Below are positions 23,309 through 30,547 of a DNA stretch of 35,429 nt, piece after piece. Origin of the DNA: a virus; IMG/VR virus record IMGVR_UViG_3300025009_000275, positions 1 through 35,429 of that record. One strand, written 5' to 3'. The stretch's first letter is position 1. Each line of letters begins with the position of its first letter. The notes beneath the pieces are model-generated. The model was not told the origin of the DNA. It saw nothing but the letters and a program-made list of their open reading frames with translations, and searched no databases. A program made the position numbers and the translations under genes.

Positions 23309-23330
23309 TCAAGAGAAAGGAGAAACAAAG

Positions 23331-23507
23331 ATGAATGCATTAGATTTTTTCACGAAGAATGTAGCAGGGTATGCAGGTATTTATGGGGATAAAGGATTGC
23401 TTGGAGATATTGGGCTTCCAGCAATAGAGAGAGTATGCAATTCAAATAATTACACAGTAATTGATTTGGGTGAGACGTTCGTAATCTCAAAGAATAAATA
23501 CTGCTAG
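23331..23507 (+). CDS. Small early protein, paralogue B (58 aa)
   Basis: 58 residues, AAAGGAG 10 bases upstream of ATG 23331. Shares with the 64-aa protein at 18462-18656 the pattern F..N.A..AG..GDKG(I/L), E+V, ID.G..FV.S and a C-terminal Cys, at matching positions. No family recognised. It is the first gene behind the promoter and precedes the structured non-coding region, so it marks the start of a separate early transcript. Confidence 0.72.
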   Translation: MNALDFFTKNVAGYAGIYGDKGLLGDIGLPAIERVCNSNNYTVIDLGETFVISKNKYC

Positions 23508-23513
23508 TACATC

Positions 23514-23691
23514 CAACCGGTGATTCGACCGGTGCAAGGGGCAAAAATGGTGTCGATTGATTACAAAACCCAAAAGGGAATAATCAAGACGAGGGTTCGA
23601 TTCCCTCTTGCTCCAAAAGTGTGGGTTCGATTCCCACTCGGTTGCTGAGGATTGGTGTGAAGGGATACCGGTTCGATTCCGGTTGCAACGG
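23514..23691 (+). ncRNA. Cluster of tRNA T-arm-like hairpins
   Basis: Three perfect T-arm-like elements with loop TTCGATT: GAGGG/CCCTC (23591-23607), GTGGG/CCCAC (23621-23637) and ACCGG/CCGGT (23667-23683). A fourth, with loop TGATTCGA, is at 23516-23533. Each of the three is followed by 7 bases able to pair upstream: the second with CAACCGG at 23514, the third over 5 bp with GTTGC at 23641; these two pairings compete for the same bases. The spacing of 30 and 46 bases is too short for ordinary tRNAs. No open reading frame fits on the plus strand. Confidence 0.55.
23538..23615 (+). ncRNA. tmRNA-like tRNA mimic (78 nt) with G3-U70 alanine signature
   Basis: GGGGCAA (23538-23544) pairs with TTGCTCC (23608-23614); the only non-Watson-Crick pair is G3-U70, and the discriminator is A, as in tRNA-Ala and tmRNA. 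The T-arm is GAGGG-TTCGATT-CCCTC. Instead of D and anticodon arms there is a linker with GGTGTCGA, like the tmRNA D-loop phrase GG.TTCGAC, and one long hairpin: GTC/GAC, bulged GA, TTGATTA/TAATCAA (23557-23563 with 23581-23587), then CCC-AAAA-GGG. No encoded CCA and no tag reading frame. An ordinary tRNA anticodon stem cannot be formed. Confidence 0.55.
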
Positions 23692-23765
23692 ACTTGGTGA
23701 AAAAGACCACGCAAGTCTAGCTTATGGTAAGTGGTAGCAGAGGGAAGCGGCTCTAACGCTAGATA
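23691..23765 (+). other. Two further hairpins upstream of the 50-aa gene
   Basis: GACTTGGTG (23691-23699) pairs with CAC-g-CAAGTC (23708-23717), and TCTAGC (23716-23721) with GCTAGA (23758-23763), enclosing AGAG/CTCT. The two share two bases, so they may alternate. Together with the T-arm cluster this makes about 270 bases without a gene but full of structure. Confidence 0.5.
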
Positions 23766-23789
23766 TTAGTTTCAAAAGGAGAAATGAAC

Positions 23790-23942
23790 ATGGCGAGGAA
23801 GTCAAAAGAGACAGAACAAGATTGCAAAGTACATGAGTTTACCAGACAGATACACTCAAGCACCAGAACAGGCACAAGCTACGCAAACATGGACAACTGG
23901 AACGAGAAGGAAGCAAAAGACGCATGGAACAGGAGGGCTTGA
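23790..23942 (+). CDS. Small Lar-like protein (50 aa)
   Basis: ATG 23790 with AAGGAG 8 bases upstream; 50 residues ending DNWNEKEAKDAWNRRA. The final EAxxAWNRR is the end signature of Lar-type restriction alleviation proteins and related phage zinc proteins, but the CPFC...C..CG part of that family is missing (only one Cys). It may be a shortened relative. Antirestriction would fit the nearby methyltransferases; this is inference. Confidence 0.5.
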   Translation: MARKSKETEQDCKVHEFTRQIHSSTRTGTSYANMDNWNEKEAKDAWNRRA

Positions 23943-23943
23943 A

Positions 23944-24210
23944 ATGAAAATATTCCTATCAGGATCAATAAGCCACGACAAGAACTACAAGGAGCATTTC
24001 AAGGAAGCGCGAGAACGGTTCCACGACTGTCACGTTTTCGATCCGTCGCAACTTCCACCGGATTGGTCGTATGAGAAGTATATCAAGGTGTGCCTTGCTG
24101 AACTTGTAACGTGTGACCGTATCTGCTATGTAAACGACGTGACCACAAGCAAGGGATCGTTCATAGAAAGCGTTGTGGCTCTTGCGTGTGGGATTGAGGA
24201 GATTGTATGA
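23944..24210 (+). CDS. DUF4406 / nucleoside deoxyribosyltransferase-like protein
   Basis: 88 residues from ATG 23944 (AGGAGGG upstream; the open frame further upstream to 23833 overlaps the Lar-like gene and is not needed). MKIFLSGSIS, HVFDPSQLPPDWSYEKYIKVCLAELVTCDRICYVNDVTTSKGSFIES.VALACGI matches the DUF4406 pattern, a small Rossmann-like fold related to nucleoside 2-deoxyribosyltransferases; the SxxxE near the end corresponds to the substrate pocket. Likely acts on nucleotides, perhaps salvage or base exchange. Confidence 0.82.
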   Translation: MKIFLSGSISHDKNYKEHFKEARERFHDCHVFDPSQLPPDWSYEKYIKVCLAELVTCDRICYVNDVTTSKGSFIESVVALACGIEEIV

Positions 24211-24308
24211 TTATACCTACAGGATATATATTGTTTAGTGTTGGATTCATACTTGGCATTGTCTTAGTAACTATTGCTATGTATATAAGCGAAAGGAGAA
24301 AACATTGA
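24207..24308 (+). CDS. Single-span membrane peptide (33 aa)
   Basis: ATG 24207 overlaps the DUF4406 stop (ATGA) and the frame ends at TGA 24308, overlapping the next TTG start. 33 residues: MIIPTGYILF, a membrane helix to about residue 26, then SERRKH. The basic end suggests a cytoplasmic C-terminus. Coupling on both sides supports translation; role unknown. Confidence 0.55.
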   Translation: MIIPTGYILFSVGFILGIVLVTIAMYISERRKH

Positions 24309-24640
24309 AACACGACGAAAGTAAGATACAGGTCGCAATATGCCAACTTTTACAATTGCACAATATCTTCTTCCACAGTTGCCCCAATGAACTAGCCGGT
24401 GGAGGGAAGAGTGCAAAAATCCGCATGGGACAGTTCATCTCTATGGGCTTGCGTCCAGGTGTCGCTGATCTCGTCGTGTGGTGGCATTCTGGTATCGGAT
24501 ACGTTGAGGTAAAGACACCGACAGGACGGCAGTCTGACAACCAGAAACGGTTTGAAAGCCGGTGCAAAGAGTATGGCGTTCCGTATGATTTGGTGCGGTC
24601 GGTGGAAGATGTTGAGAGGTTGATATATGAACGAAGTTAA
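24305..24640 (+). CDS. VRR-NUC domain nuclease
   Basis: 111 residues from TTG 24305 (AAAGGAG 7 bases upstream). The small single-domain VRR-NUC pattern is complete: an N-terminal E..IQVAICQLL, GLRPGVADLVVW (D), YVEVKTPTGRQSDNQKRFESRCKEYGVPYDLV (E.K, then Q). This PD-(D/E)XK family includes phage Holliday-junction or flap nucleases. Probable role in resolving branched DNA before packaging. Confidence 0.9.
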   Translation: MKHDESKIQVAICQLLQLHNIFFHSCPNELAGGGKSAKIRMGQFISMGLRPGVADLVVWWHSGIGYVEVKTPTGRQSDNQKRFESRCKEYGVPYDLVRSVEDVERLIYERS

Positions 24641-25280
24641 ATTGATTGATTGCATGGAATACATGAAAACCGTACCAGACAAATATTACGAGTTGGCGAT
24701 AGTTGACCCGCCGTATGGGATTGGGATGAGTGGAGGGAATGTTGGGTATAAGGGGTTTAATGATTTAGAACGTAAAGAATGGGATAATGGAATACCTCCA
24801 AAAGAATATTTTGACGAACTTATAAGAATAAGCACAAACCAAATTATTTGGGGAGGTAACTATTTTGGACTACCTCCTACAAGATGTTTTTTAATATGGG
24901 ATAAAGGCGAAGGGTTTAAGAATAGAACATATGCAGAAGCAGAACTCGCTTGGACTTCTTTTGATAAAAATGTAAAAATATTCAAGTATGACCCACTAGC
25001 TAAGGGTGCATACCGTGGCAAAATCCACCCAACCCAAAAACCCGTAGCCCTCTACAAATGGCTCTTAAAAAACTACGCCAAACCTAACGATAAAATCTTT
25101 GACTCTCATGTTGGTAGTGGTTCCTCAAGGATTGCTTGCTACGACATGGGATTTGACTTCACCGGTTGCGAATTAGATCCAGACTATTGGAAAGCACAAG
25201 AGGAACGGTTCAATATTCACACAATGCAAGGTGATTTGTTCTCCGGAAAGGAACTTCAAGGCTCTATGCTTGATGTCTAA
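24627..25280 (+). CDS. DNA N6-adenine methyltransferase (DPPY type)
   Basis: 217 residues, overlapping the nuclease gene by 14 bases. Motif IV DPPYGIGMSGGN (about 27-38), SAM-binding DSHVGSGSSRIAC (about 162-174) with Gly loop, and HPTQKP (about 136), order as in D12-class/beta adenine methylases. FDSHVGSG replaces the usual DPF.GSG. Likely methylates phage DNA against host restriction; second orphan methyltransferase of the genome. Confidence 0.9.
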   Translation: MNEVKLIDCMEYMKTVPDKYYELAIVDPPYGIGMSGGNVGYKGFNDLERKEWDNGIPPKEYFDELIRISTNQIIWGGNYFGLPPTRCFLIWDKGEGFKNRTYAEAELAWTSFDKNVKIFKYDPLAKGAYRGKIHPTQKPVALYKWLLKNYAKPNDKIFDSHVGSGSSRIACYDMGFDFTGCELDPDYWKAQEERFNIHTMQGDLFSGKELQGSMLDV

Positions 25281-25303
25281 CAAAGATTATGCTACACTCA
25301 GTC

Positions 25304-25366
25304 TAGCAACACCCGCCAAGGCTACTAACAGTCCTCAAATCGGCGGGTTACTCATGCATGTTGCTA
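25304..25366. other. Large inverted repeat ahead of the terminase genes
   Basis: TAGCAACA (25304-25311) and CCCGCC (25312-25317) pair with GGCGGG (25342-25347) and TGTTGCTA (25359-25366); the right side carries an 11-base insert. It lies in the 115-base gap before the small terminase gene, a usual place for a packaging start (pac or cos) site, or it may be an RNA leader. Weak promoter-like TTGCTA-17-TAAACT (25361-25389) overlaps its right arm. Confidence 0.5.
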
Positions 25367-25395
25367 TTCGTGGCAAAAAGGTGTAAACTAGTTGC

Positions 25396-25749
25396 ATGGC
25401 AAGACCTAGGAATTATTCTAAGGAAGAAGTGAAAGATATTTTAGACAGGCTAGAGAAGTATATCAGCGAAACCGATATACCAATCATAGCCGAGTTTGCG
25501 TATCTGAACGATATTCCAAGAACGACATTTTACGATTATGAAGAGTTTTCCACACTAATAAAAAAGTTGATAGACAAAAAAGAAGCACAGCTTGAAAAAA
25601 TGGGTCTGCATGGCGATGTTGAAAAGACCATGGCTGTCTTTAGCTTGAAGCAACTCGGCTGGCGCGACAAACCAAAAGACGATGAGGACGACAATCTCCA
25701 TGAAGCATTCAAGGCCATTGCCGACAAGTTGTTAAATGGAAACAAATAG
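25396..25749 (+). CDS. Terminase small subunit
   Basis: 117 residues. N-terminal MARPRNYSKEEVKDIL and an HTH-like helix pair with DIPRTTFYDYEEFS, then an acidic C-terminus (DDEDDN) before AIADKLL. Short HTH protein directly before the large terminase: the DNA-recognition subunit that chooses the packaging site. Overlaps the next gene by 14 bases. No good ribosome site, so a short leader transcript may be used. Confidence 0.85.
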   Translation: MARPRNYSKEEVKDILDRLEKYISETDIPIIAEFAYLNDIPRTTFYDYEEFSTLIKKLIDKKEAQLEKMGLHGDVEKTMAVFSLKQLGWRDKPKDDEDDNLHEAFKAIADKLLNGNK

Positions 25750-27010
25750 CCTTCTACCATTCGGGCAAAAAGCACTTGAATCCATAAAAAACACGGGCTT
25801 TCTCACGGTGTGGGAGGGTTCCGTCCGCAGTATGAAAACAGTCACGTCGTTATTCGGTTTCCTTGCGTATGTCATGGCGTATCCTGTCAGTGACAGCCGG
25901 TTTATCATGACAGGGGCGACGCAAGGCTCTATCTACCGGAACTGCATAGAAAACGAGTTTGGTATTCTTGCGCTGTCCGGTGGGCTGATTGAGGAAAAGA
26001 CAGACAAAAACAATTCGAAGTATCTTGCACTAGTTGGCACGAAGAAGAAGATATATTACTTTGGTGGTGACAATGTTTCATCATACAAGCCGATACGTGG
26101 ACAAACGTATGCCGGATGGTATGCCGACGAAATTAACAACCATCACCAGAATACCATTGTCGAGTGCTTTAACCGGACGGTGGTGTCGCTTGATCGGCGC
26201 ATCTTCTGGACGCTGAACCCTGACGCGCCAAGCCACTGGATATACACCGACTACATCGACAAGTACATGAACGACAACATCGCAGGGTATCGGTGGTACC
26301 ACTTCACACTGGACGACAATCCGGCAATCACGCCAGAGCGACGGGCAGAACTGGAACGACAGTATACCGGCGTGTTCTACCAACGCTATATCTTGGGGCG
26401 TCGGGTACGTGCGGAAGGAACCATATATACTAGTTTCGACAAGTCAAGGCATGTTGTTGACGAGTTGCCGAAGAACAAGGACGGTACTCCGTGCCGTATA
26501 TTCTTTTGCAACCTTGGTGCTGACATCGGTGGCAACAAAAGCGCGACAGCGTATATAAACACTGGATTCTACATGAAGGACGGAAAACTTGGAATCATAG
26601 CGTTGGACGAGGTGTACGACAAGGAAAACCATTCTACGGAATCAATCATCAAGAACTTCGCGACGTTTGCAAAACAACAGAAAGAGTTGTATACTACTGT
26701 ATCAGATGGATATGTTGACAATGCCGAGCAGTTGATTGTCAAGTCTATGCGGAACCTTGGCATAATCAACATCCATGGAAGCAAGAAGATAAAGATTGTC
26801 GACCGCATACGGTTGCTTGACTATCTGCTCTCTTGCGACAGGGCGTTCATACACCGGCGGTGCAAGAACCTGATCGATGCTGTTGAGAACGCAGTGTGGG
26901 ACGTCAAGGGAATGAATGAAGAACGGCTGGACGATGGTACGAGCAATGTTGACAGTTTGGACGCATGGGAATATTCGTTCGAGCGCAGATATAAGGAGCT
27001 GATGGTATGA
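25736..27010 (+). CDS. Terminase large subunit
   Basis: 424 residues. ATPase: deviant Walker A WEGSVRSMKT (27-35), where the usual Gly or Ser before Lys is Met; Walker B WYADE (DE 131-132); coupling motif FWTLNPD (about 154). Nuclease: LGADIGGNKSATA (about 256), DGYVDNAE (about 312) and DSLDAWEY (about 406) give the three acidic sites of the RNase H fold. Packages DNA into the prohead. Overlaps TerS and ends overlapping the next start. Confidence 0.95.
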   Translation: METNSLLPFGQKALESIKNTGFLTVWEGSVRSMKTVTSLFGFLAYVMAYPVSDSRFIMTGATQGSIYRNCIENEFGILALSGGLIEEKTDKNNSKYLALVGTKKKIYYFGGDNVSSYKPIRGQTYAGWYADEINNHHQNTIVECFNRTVVSLDRRIFWTLNPDAPSHWIYTDYIDKYMNDNIAGYRWYHFTLDDNPAITPERRAELERQYTGVFYQRYILGRRVRAEGTIYTSFDKSRHVVDELPKNKDGTPCRIFFCNLGADIGGNKSATAYINTGFYMKDGKLGIIALDEVYDKENHSTESIIKNFATFAKQQKELYTTVSDGYVDNAEQLIVKSMRNLGIINIHGSKKIKIVDRIRLLDYLLSCDRAFIHRRCKNLIDAVENAVWDVKGMNEERLDDGTSNVDSLDAWEYSFERRYKELMV

Positions 27011-27183
27011 ACGTATTGGTAGTAGTCTTAATTTTGTTTGGTATTTCTGGATTGGTAAGAAACATATTGAAAATTGTTTATGATATAAAACAGCACAGAA
27101 AGATTGACCAGTCATTGGATTGCGTCGTTAAAGAATACCAAACAAAGATTGACTATATCTCAAAACGGCACACTGACTGTTAG
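27007..27183 (+). CDS. Small membrane-anchored protein between terminase and portal (58 aa)
   Basis: ATG 27007 overlaps the TerL stop (ATGA). 58 residues: a 24-residue N-terminal membrane segment (MNVLVVVLILFGISGLV) and a charged coil (IKQHRKIDQSLDCVVKEYQTKIDYI). No family known. Its place among packaging genes is unusual for a membrane protein. Confidence 0.6.
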   Translation: MNVLVVVLILFGISGLVRNILKIVYDIKQHRKIDQSLDCVVKEYQTKIDYISKRHTDC

Positions 27184-27191
27184 GGGGCAAT

Positions 27192-28583
27192 ATGAGTATA
27201 CTAGGGAGGATCAAGGACATGTTTATTCCAAAGACGATATTAAACGAAATTCCAGCCAGCGTCGCCACACGGCAAGAAGCAATAGAGGCGTGGTTCGATG
27301 CGTACAAGATGCAAGCACCATGGCTTGAGTACACCTATCGCACGGTGGACGGAAAGACAAAGACGCGGCGAAGGTTGTCGCTCAACGCTGGAAAGCTGGT
27401 ATGCAAGGAACTCAATTCCCTGGTATTCTCTGAGTCGCCAACAATCACAACTGACCCGGCTATCAGTGAGGTTCTTGACCAGAACGACTTCCTTACCAAC
27501 TTGCAAGAGTTTTCCGAGTACGTTCTAGCATTGGGTGGTGGTGCCATGAAGATACGGTACGACGGCGCAAAGATCATCATAGACTTTGTAAAAGCGCACA
27601 ACTTCATACCGCTTTCATGGGACAATAAGCGTGTCACGGAAGCATCGTTCATTTCACACATGACCAAGGATAAGAAGAAGGTGTCATTGGTAGAGACACA
27701 CCGTAAGGTTGGCGCATCGTATGTAATCACAAACACCATGTACGAAGAGGAAACGGGGCGCAAGTTGCCGTTGCCTGACGACATTGTGCCGGAGTCTACC
27801 ATTCTTGTCGATACTCCGCTTTTCTCTTATGTGAAACCGGCAATCGCAAACAATTTCGATCCGGAAAGTCCGCTTGGAATATCCATGTACGGAAACGCAA
27901 TGGACACCTTGCAAGCACTCGACATCGCTTTCGACAGTCTTAACAGTGAGATTGTTTTGGGTAAAAAACGTATCATTGTACCGGCGAACGCTATCCGTAC
28001 CATAGTAGATGAAAACGGTAAGATGGTGCGGTACTTCGATGCATCTGATGAAGTGTTTTCTGCATTGAACATTGACGATGAAGAAGCATTAAAGATACAG
28101 GACAATAGCGTGGAGCTTCGTATTGAAGAAATACGCCTTGCGATACAGACGCTATTCGACATCCTGTCTATACAGGTTGAATTTTCCGCTGGAACAATTT
28201 CATTTGACAACGGCGGTTCGGTAAAGACTGCGACAGAAGTTATCAGCGACAATTCCAAGACCTTCAAGACAAAGAAATCATACGAGAATAACCTAGGCAC
28301 AAGCGTTGTGCAACTCTTGGATTCAATGCGCTCGTTGATAAGAGAGTACAGTCTTGGAACCACGACAGACACCGAATACAACATTGTCTTTGACGACAGC
28401 GTAATCGAGGACAGGAACGCAAAGGCAACATACTGGATTAACCTGTATGCCAGCGGACTTGCTCCATTGGCTCTTGTCTTGGAGAAGATACACGGTATCA
28501 GCAAGGAAGAAGCCGAAAAGATGGCATTGACTTTGGAGAGCGGAAAGAAGGAAGAAGTATCGCTGTTTGGCATTGGTACTTGA
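27192..28583 (+). CDS. Portal protein
   Basis: 463 residues with the features of the SPP1/A118-type portal: early LEYTYRTVDGKTKTRRR, LGGGAMKIRYDG (about 113), SPLGISMYGNAMDTLQALDIAFDSL (about 227-251), the helical stem near IRLAIQTLFDILSIQVEFSAGT (about 314) and the crown LASGL.PLALVLEKIHGISKEEAEKMA at the end. Forms the dodecameric ring through which DNA enters the head. GGGGG ribosome site. Confidence 0.93.
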   Translation: MSILGRIKDMFIPKTILNEIPASVATRQEAIEAWFDAYKMQAPWLEYTYRTVDGKTKTRRRLSLNAGKLVCKELNSLVFSESPTITTDPAISEVLDQNDFLTNLQEFSEYVLALGGGAMKIRYDGAKIIIDFVKAHNFIPLSWDNKRVTEASFISHMTKDKKKVSLVETHRKVGASYVITNTMYEEETGRKLPLPDDIVPESTILVDTPLFSYVKPAIANNFDPESPLGISMYGNAMDTLQALDIAFDSLNSEIVLGKKRIIVPANAIRTIVDENGKMVRYFDASDEVFSALNIDDEEALKIQDNSVELRIEEIRLAIQTLFDILSIQVEFSAGTISFDNGGSVKTATEVISDNSKTFKTKKSYENNLGTSVVQLLDSMRSLIREYSLGTTTDTEYNIVFDDSVIEDRNAKATYWINLYASGLAPLALVLEKIHGISKEEAEKMALTLESGKKEEVSLFGIGT

Positions 28584-28593
28584 AGTTCGTGAT

Positions 28594-28610
28594 ACTGTGG
28601 TGTATATTTG
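28594..28610 (+). promoter_or_regulatory. Likely late promoter (TTGAAG-17-TATATT) with TGTGGT box
   Basis: TATATT at 28603-28608 with TTGAAG 17 bases upstream (28580-28585), in the 48-base gap after the portal gene. The stretch TGTGGT-GTATATTTG recurs as TGTGGT-AGTATATTTG in front of the capsid gene, which suggests a shared phage late control box. Confidence 0.5.
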
Positions 28611-28631
28611 ATGTAAAGGAGAAACAGGAAG

Positions 28632-28889
28632 ATGTTAAACGAAAAAAGCATTAAGCGTTTAGAAAACAGTGAGTTTGGAAAGGCTTATGGTGGAGTGAGA
28701 AAGGCGCTGGAAAACTTGAGTAAGGAACTTGAAAATATTGGCGGTGCATTAGGAAGTTTAGCCCTATACTTCCATGAAGATGAAGACTTGAGAATCGGTG
28801 AATTTGTGCCATTTATTATGATTGGAGTTGTAAAGTCAGATTCTCTTATTGATGGTGACGAAATAGCCGTGGATTGGGTAGAGGATTAA
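28632..28889 (+). CDS. Hypothetical protein before the minor head protein (85 aa)
   Basis: 85 residues, AAAGGAG 11 bases upstream. N-terminal half helical (SIKRLENSEFGKAYGGVRKALENLSKEL), C-terminal half acidic strands (DLRIGEFVPFIMIGVV). No motif recognised. Preceded by its own promoter-like site, so perhaps a late regulator or packaging accessory. Confidence 0.55.
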   Translation: MLNEKSIKRLENSEFGKAYGGVRKALENLSKELENIGGALGSLALYFHEDEDLRIGEFVPFIMIGVVKSDSLIDGDEIAVDWVED

Positions 28890-28891
28890 CA

Positions 28892-29959
28892 GTGCAAACC
28901 GCCAACGACCTGTTATATGACGTAGAGACACAAATCATGGAGAACATCGTTACTTTTCTTTCGAGAGGTTCCGTTGCGTCTGCCGATTGGCAAATCTCAC
29001 GCCTTGAAGCATATGGGGCGTTGAACACCGAGAACAGGAAAGTTATAGAGCGGTTCAAAGGCAAGGTTGGCACGTTGTCACAAGCGGAAGTGCGGGAGGC
29101 TATGAAATCTGCACTTGACGAGATTGAACCACAGTTTTTGAAAGCAAAAGCCGCCGGTGCAAGCCTGTTAGATGCGCTTCCACCAAACGCTAGTCCAGCA
29201 TTGCGTGAAATGCTTGCATCGTACCAAGGGCGTGCGGTGCAAGGCATGAACTATACTATGCAGACATTGCTGGAGAACGCTGGAGGTGTTTATATCCAGT
29301 CAGTCAATAAAGCATCATTGCTTATATTGTCTGGATCGTATTCCATCGATGATGCGATTGCACAGACGGTGCGAGAGTGGTCGAAAAGTGGCATACCATC
29401 CATCGTTGACAGGGCTGGTAAGCAATGGTCAACGGAAGCATATGCACAGATGGTCATGCGTAGCACCGTACGCAGTGTAACCACCGACACACAATTTACA
29501 CGGTGCGACGAGTACGGCACTGATTTGATAGAGATATCATCGCATGTTGACGCTAGGGAAGGTTGCGCACCGTATCAAGGCAAGGTGTACAGCCGTAGCG
29601 GACAGACTAAAGGATATCCTTTGTTAAGCTCAACAAGCTACGGCGAACCGGCTGGAATTTTTGGCGTGAACTGTCGCCATACGGCTTATCCATATTTTCC
29701 AGGATTAAGCACAAAGACGTTTCCTGCCAGAAAGTTCGATGAAGAAGCCTATGCAAACAGCCAAAAGCAACGTTTGTATGAACGTGGTGTACGGCAGAGC
29801 AAGCGCGAGATTGCTGTCATGGAAAAGACGAAAGACACAATGGCGGTAGAGCAAGCAAGAAAGACGCTATCAAGGCGTGAAGATAGGTTGAAGGAGTTTT
29901 TGTCAGAGACAAATCGCACAAGACGATCAACACGCGAATTGATTTACGACGTGTTGTAA
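28892..29959 (+). CDS. Minor capsid / head morphogenesis protein (Phage_min_cap2)
   Basis: 355 residues from GTG 28892 (GAGG 7 bases upstream; TTG 28874 is less likely). C-terminal domain with SSHVDAREGCAPYQGKVY (about 210-227), GIFGVNCRHTAYPYFPG (about 258-274) and a helical Arg/Lys end: the PF06152 minor capsid protein 2 signature, related to the Mu F-like head proteins. A few copies sit inside the head near the portal. Confidence 0.92.
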   Translation: MQTANDLLYDVETQIMENIVTFLSRGSVASADWQISRLEAYGALNTENRKVIERFKGKVGTLSQAEVREAMKSALDEIEPQFLKAKAAGASLLDALPPNASPALREMLASYQGRAVQGMNYTMQTLLENAGGVYIQSVNKASLLILSGSYSIDDAIAQTVREWSKSGIPSIVDRAGKQWSTEAYAQMVMRSTVRSVTTDTQFTRCDEYGTDLIEISSHVDAREGCAPYQGKVYSRSGQTKGYPLLSSTSYGEPAGIFGVNCRHTAYPYFPGLSTKTFPARKFDEEAYANSQKQRLYERGVRQSKREIAVMEKTKDTMAVEQARKTLSRREDRLKEFLSETNRTRRSTRELIYDVL

Positions 29960-29971
29960 GGAGAACAAACA

Positions 29972-30547
29972 ATGAAAGACCTGTATTACAAGATGTTCCA
30001 CTTCGACGTGGAAACCGACCCGACGCCACCGGTGGCAAATCAACCTGCACCGGAACCAACACCGGAACCACCAAAAACCTTCACCCAAGAAGAAGTCAAT
30101 GCGCTGAACGCAAAGACCAAGACGGCTGAACGAATGGCGTTGCTAAAGGAACTTGGTATCGAGGATGCCAAGGACGCGAAGGAAGCCCTTAAGAAGTACA
30201 AGGAGCAGGAGGACGCAAAGAAAACAGAATCCGAAAAGCTACAGGAGGCGTTGAAAGCTGAGCAGACAAAGGCGACCACCGCAGAGCAACGAGCGACAAT
30301 TGCGGAAGCGCAACTGGAAGCAGTGAAACTTGGCGTACCGGCTGACAAGGCAAGCAAGTTGGTAAAGCTGGCAATGACCTACGACGGCGAGACGGTGAGC
30401 GACAAAATCAACGCGGTGCTAAAAGAGTTCCCGGAGTTCAAGGGTGGCGCGAAGCTAGACAAGTTCGGGAATCCAGTCGAAAACACACCGAAAAACAAGG
30501 AAACCGACTTGACGGAATTGTTCAAGAAGGAACTTATGCGCTCGTAG
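29972..30547 (+). CDS. Scaffold protein (DUF4355-like)
   Basis: 191 residues. Pro/Thr-rich N-terminus (PEPTPEPPKTFTQEEVNAL), a long charged coiled coil (about 45-120, KYKEQEDAKKTESEKLQEAL), LGVPADKASKLVKLAM and a C-terminal TDLTELFKKELMRS. This is the pattern of DUF4355 capsid scaffolds placed just before the major capsid gene. Directs prohead shape and is removed later. Confidence 0.9.
   Translation: MKDLYYKMFHFDVETDPTPPVANQPAPEPTPEPPKTFTQEEVNALNAKTKTAERMALLKELGIEDAKDAKEALKKYKEQEDAKKTESEKLQEALKAEQTKATTAEQRATIAEAQLEAVKLGVPADKASKLVKLAMTYDGETVSDKINAVLKEFPEFKGGAKLDKFGNPVENTPKNKETDLTELFKKELMRS

Noticed and set aside
23538-23615. Ordinary tRNA gene
   Set aside because: Acceptor and T-arm fit, but no 5-bp anticodon stem with a 7-base loop and no D arm with GG can be formed at any register I tried.
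23514-23691. attP site for integration into a tRNA or tmRNA gene
   Set aside because: No integrase or excisionase gene is seen in the whole circle, and the first element includes the acceptor 5' strand, which an attP fragment would normally lack. Not fully excluded.
23487-23714. Minus-strand frame of 75 residues with WESNPHF and RESNPRLD
   Set aside because: These phrases are what T-arm sequences give when translated on the reverse strand; the frame is a shadow of the structured RNA region and has no ribosome site.
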